DNA from: Parascedosporium putredinis
Taxonomy: Eukaryota > Ascomycota > Sordariomycetes > Microascales > Microascaceae
Length of the DNA: 64,000 nt
NCBI GenBank assembly: GCA_949357655.1
Contig: CASHTG010000004.1
Location: 806,001 to 870,000 of the forward strand
Reading direction: 5' to 3'
In this document: positions 61,537-64,000 of the stretch, in pieces
Layout: each line of letters starts with the position of its first letter
Position numbering within the stretch: the stretch's first letter is position 1
The notes under the pieces: generated by a model
What the model saw: the letters and a program-made list of their open reading frames with translations, nothing else
What the model was told of the DNA's origin: nothing
Databases searched by the model: none
Program-made: the position numbers and the translations under genes

Positions 61537-62952
61537 AAAGTTTAATGGGAACGTAGGAAAAAGGGAAATGGAAACGGAGGACAAATCAAGTAATTATTTG
61601 TGTTTTACAACGATCGTTGTTGAGATATCCTTGGGTGGCACGGAGTTTTGAGTCTGGGACTCGGGAGGGTAGACGAGTGGAAGCAAAAAGTAAAAGATTT
61701 CATAATCCTTATTTTCCGCGCGACGAATAAAAGTCACGATAATTCTGAGCTGGTCATCCATGAGCTAACCCCTGTTGCATCTGTGGCTTGGGATATAGTC
61801 TGAAATCAAACTCGTATAATTGGCCACATGTCTATCGTGAGCGAACAACCTCCATCGAGAAAGATGGAAATCTCGTGAGACAGCGACTTAGGCCTTCAAC
61901 CACGTCTAGAAGCTGAGTAACACTAGAAACTTCAATATACTATTTCCAAATGTCGTAGCTAATATCGCAGCTATTATGATGAGAATCTAGAGCTACGTGT
62001 AGATTCGACAGCACCCTGTCCACGCCAACTTCTGGCACCACCACTCATTGTTAGTTTAATCTCGCTGCCTGGATGCCGTGATACCAAACTATTGACGCAA
62101 GACCCTGGAAGCGAGCGCCCGAGACGCCGGATAGTCCAAATAGCTCGTGCCGAGGGCCCGGTATTCTTACGCCAAGGGCACATGTTTAGTGTGGCACAAA
62201 GGAGTCCGTTGTCTGACTGGCCGGTATTACAGCACATTTGATAAGGAGCACGCACTCCGAGCACCCCTCTCGAAGAAACGAGAGCCAATAAATCATTTCT
62301 AAAAGCACATGTAGTCACATCGGTACCGTCCGCGTTAATTTTGCCTACTATGATCGGCGCATCAAAGTCGTGGGCGACCACGGGGGAGAGCACGCGTGTG
62401 TGGGGTAAGACACGGGTGTTGTATTTGCTTAGCCGGTGGCGCCATAGGCAACCAAGGTGAGAACATAACCTCATGGTGCCGCGGGTCGCCAATAGGCGGG
62501 CACACTTGCAACCCAAACCCTGATTAGTTGGCGAGTGAATACCGGCTTGTATATACCAGAATCGGAAAGGGGTTCGAGAGGAGGACGAAGAGGAGGGGAG
62601 GGTTCTTCTCGCGGCGTGGGATAACCCCTTGGCGAGGAGGGGGTTGTTTGCACGCTTAGATTTATCATCAGATTTCGACATCGTGGGCGCATGTTGTGAT
62701 ATCCCGTGGAACGGGTTTCAGGACTTAACAACTAGCATAAACTCCGGTCCAGTCACTCAAGGGAGGGGGCAGCGAGGCTATATTTAAGGACGCCCGAGCA
62801 TCACTTCTCCCGGTCTGTTTCTTGTTTCATTCCCATCATCAGTGAACAACGCTCCTCCTACAGAATCGGGATACTCCTCTACAAGAACTCTTACGAAGCA
62901 GCACATCTCTTCCTCATACACTCTCCCCACAGCTCAGCGCATCACCTCCAAA
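61537..62952. other. Intergenic region of 1.4 kb, no gene seen
   Basis: Between the Dal5-type transporter and the dioxygenase, both on the plus strand. A 235-codon minus-strand frame at 62681-61974 has no motif and is Ser/Arg-rich at its start, so I do not call it. TATTTAAGGA at about 62780-62789 is a possible TATA-like element about 170 bases before the dioxygenase ATG. Confidence 0.5.
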
Positions 62953-64000
62953 ATGGCCCCCATTGCCGTTGAATCTGTCGCCGACGCCCTTCCCACGGTG
63001 GTCAAGTCCCTCAAGCTGGACGACGCCAAGCCCCAGCCTCTCAGGACCACCGGTACCCTCGACCAGTTTGAGCACTTTGACGTTACCCCCGTCATTGGTC
63101 GCGAGTATGCCAACGTCGACCTTGTCGAGCTGTTGAACGCTCCCAACTCGGACGAGCTCATCCGTGATCTCGCCGTCACCAGTACGTTCCATCTCTTCTG
63201 AATTTGACCCCCGGCCAAGCCAACCAGTTACATAGAAGCACAGGACTAACAAGAGCTTTTCTTCCATCCAGTCTCCGAGCGAGGCGTCGTCTTCTTCCGC
63301 AAGCAAGACAACCTCACCAACGAGCTCCAGAAGAAGCTCATCCTCCGCCTCGGCGAGCTCACCGGCCGCCCCGCCACGTCGGGCCTCCACATCCACCCCT
63401 TGCTCAACTCGGAGCGCGAGATCCTCGGTGGCGACGACCTCGAGATCAGCACCATCAGCTCCGTCCAGCAGAACAAGTACTACAAGTCCACGCACAAGGA
63501 CAAGGCCAGCCCCAAGAAGCAGACCCGCGCCCAGTGGCACAGCGACATCGCCTTCGAGCCCGTCCCCGCCGACTACACCTCCCTCCGCCTCACCCAGCTC
63601 CCCACCACGGGCGGCGACACCCTCTGGGCCTCAGGCTACGAGCTCTACGACCTCCTCAGCGAGCCGTACCAAAAGTTCCTCGAGTCCCTCGACGCCACCT
63701 TTGAGCAGCCCCATTTCGCCGCCGCCGCCGAGCGCAACGGCTTCAAGCTCTACGAAAGGCCCGCGGCGCGCCGAGAACATTGGCCCCATCCTCAAGGCCG
63801 TTCACCCCGTGATTCGCACCAACCCCGTCACCGGCTGGAAGAGCATCTACCCCGTCGGCGGGCACGTCTCCCACATCAACGGCATCACCGACGAGGAGAG
63901 CAAGCAGCTCCTCGACCGCTTCCTCGAGCTTCTTCAAAGAACCACGATACCCAGGTCAGGCTCAAGTGGCTGCACCCCAACGATATTGCTATCTGGGACA
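62953..64000 (+). CDS. TauD/TfdA-type 2-oxoglutarate dioxygenase (5' part)
   Basis: An Fe(II)/2-oxoglutarate dioxygenase of the taurine/sulfonate type, which oxidises the carbon next to a sulfonate so that sulfite is released (yeast Jlp1 is the known fungal case). ATG 62953 follows an A-rich context (CCAAAATGG). Exon 1 is 62953-63181, the intron is 63182-63271 and exon 2 runs off the window. Landmarks: HFDVTPVIGREY near the N-terminus, ERGVVFFRKQD, LHIHPLL, AQWHSDIAFEP with the iron-binding H-x-D at about 63535-63545, TGGDTLWASGYELYD, and HPVIRTNPVTGWKSIYP leading into GHVSHINGI. The second iron His lies beyond or near the window end. Breaks near 63757 and 63935 shift the frame. An upstream in-frame ATG at 62842 would add 37 residues without family support. 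Confidence 0.9.

Noticed and set aside
61974..62681. Minus-strand frame of 235 codons between transporter and dioxygenase
   Set aside because: No motif, no conserved pattern and a low-complexity start; probably a chance frame.
62842..62952. Upstream in-frame ATG for the TauD-type dioxygenase
   Set aside because: The added residues are Ser/Thr-rich without family support; the ATG at 62953 begins where homologous proteins are expected to start.

Overview
The window is nuclear DNA of a filamentous ascomycete, most likely a sordariomycete. It has short introns (about 50-150 nt) with GT..AG ends and CTAAC/CTGAC branch points. Its gene families are typical of moulds: a fused bioDA, an F-box protein, GH114, a CE12 esterase, and Dal5-type and Vba/Fnx-type transporters. 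I model 21 protein genes (19 complete, one cut by the left edge's M13 peptidase, one cut by the right edge's dioxygenase). They are separated by unusually long pyrimidine-rich gaps. I saw no rRNA, tRNA, CRISPR array or intact transposon.

Layout: (1) 1-715, 3' end of an M13 zinc peptidase. (2) 887-8023, a divergent pair: a minus-strand protein with bacterial-type toxin features (pre-toxin-like helical module, then a possible PD-(D/E)XK nuclease core), and a plus-strand 11-exon gene for a protein of about 1,140 residues with a chitin-binding-like module. I find no ordinary fungal role for this pair, and it is my main candidate for an undescribed system. (3) 9307-16639, a rhamnogalacturonan acetylesterase, a short-chain dehydrogenase and a GH114 glycosidase. 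(4) 20278-28780, an F-box protein, a secreted EEP-fold hydrolase, a type I phosphomannose isomerase, a second short-chain dehydrogenase and a conserved protein of unknown function. (5) 32967-37547, a small poly-Q protein, then a divergent pair of an atypical 6-phosphogluconate dehydrogenase and a TIM-barrel isomerase/dehydratase-like protein. (6) 40766-50622, a plasma-membrane cation/H+ antiporter, the biotin genes bioDA and bioF sharing one divergent promoter, and a Vba/Fnx-type MFS transporter. (7) 53023-64000, an arylsulfatase, a Dal5-family MFS transporter and a TauD-type dioxygenase, which together look like a sulfur-scavenging neighbourhood.

Quality warning: at least fifty single-base frame breaks interrupt 19 of the 21 genes, and nearly all are one base short, often in a short homopolymer. 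Domain order and motifs continue in the next frame, and exon lengths add up once a base per break is allowed. I therefore read them as assembly or base-calling deletions, not as pseudogenes. Only the EEP protein and bioDA read cleanly. Coordinates are gene spans from start to stop as modelled, with exons given in the evidence.
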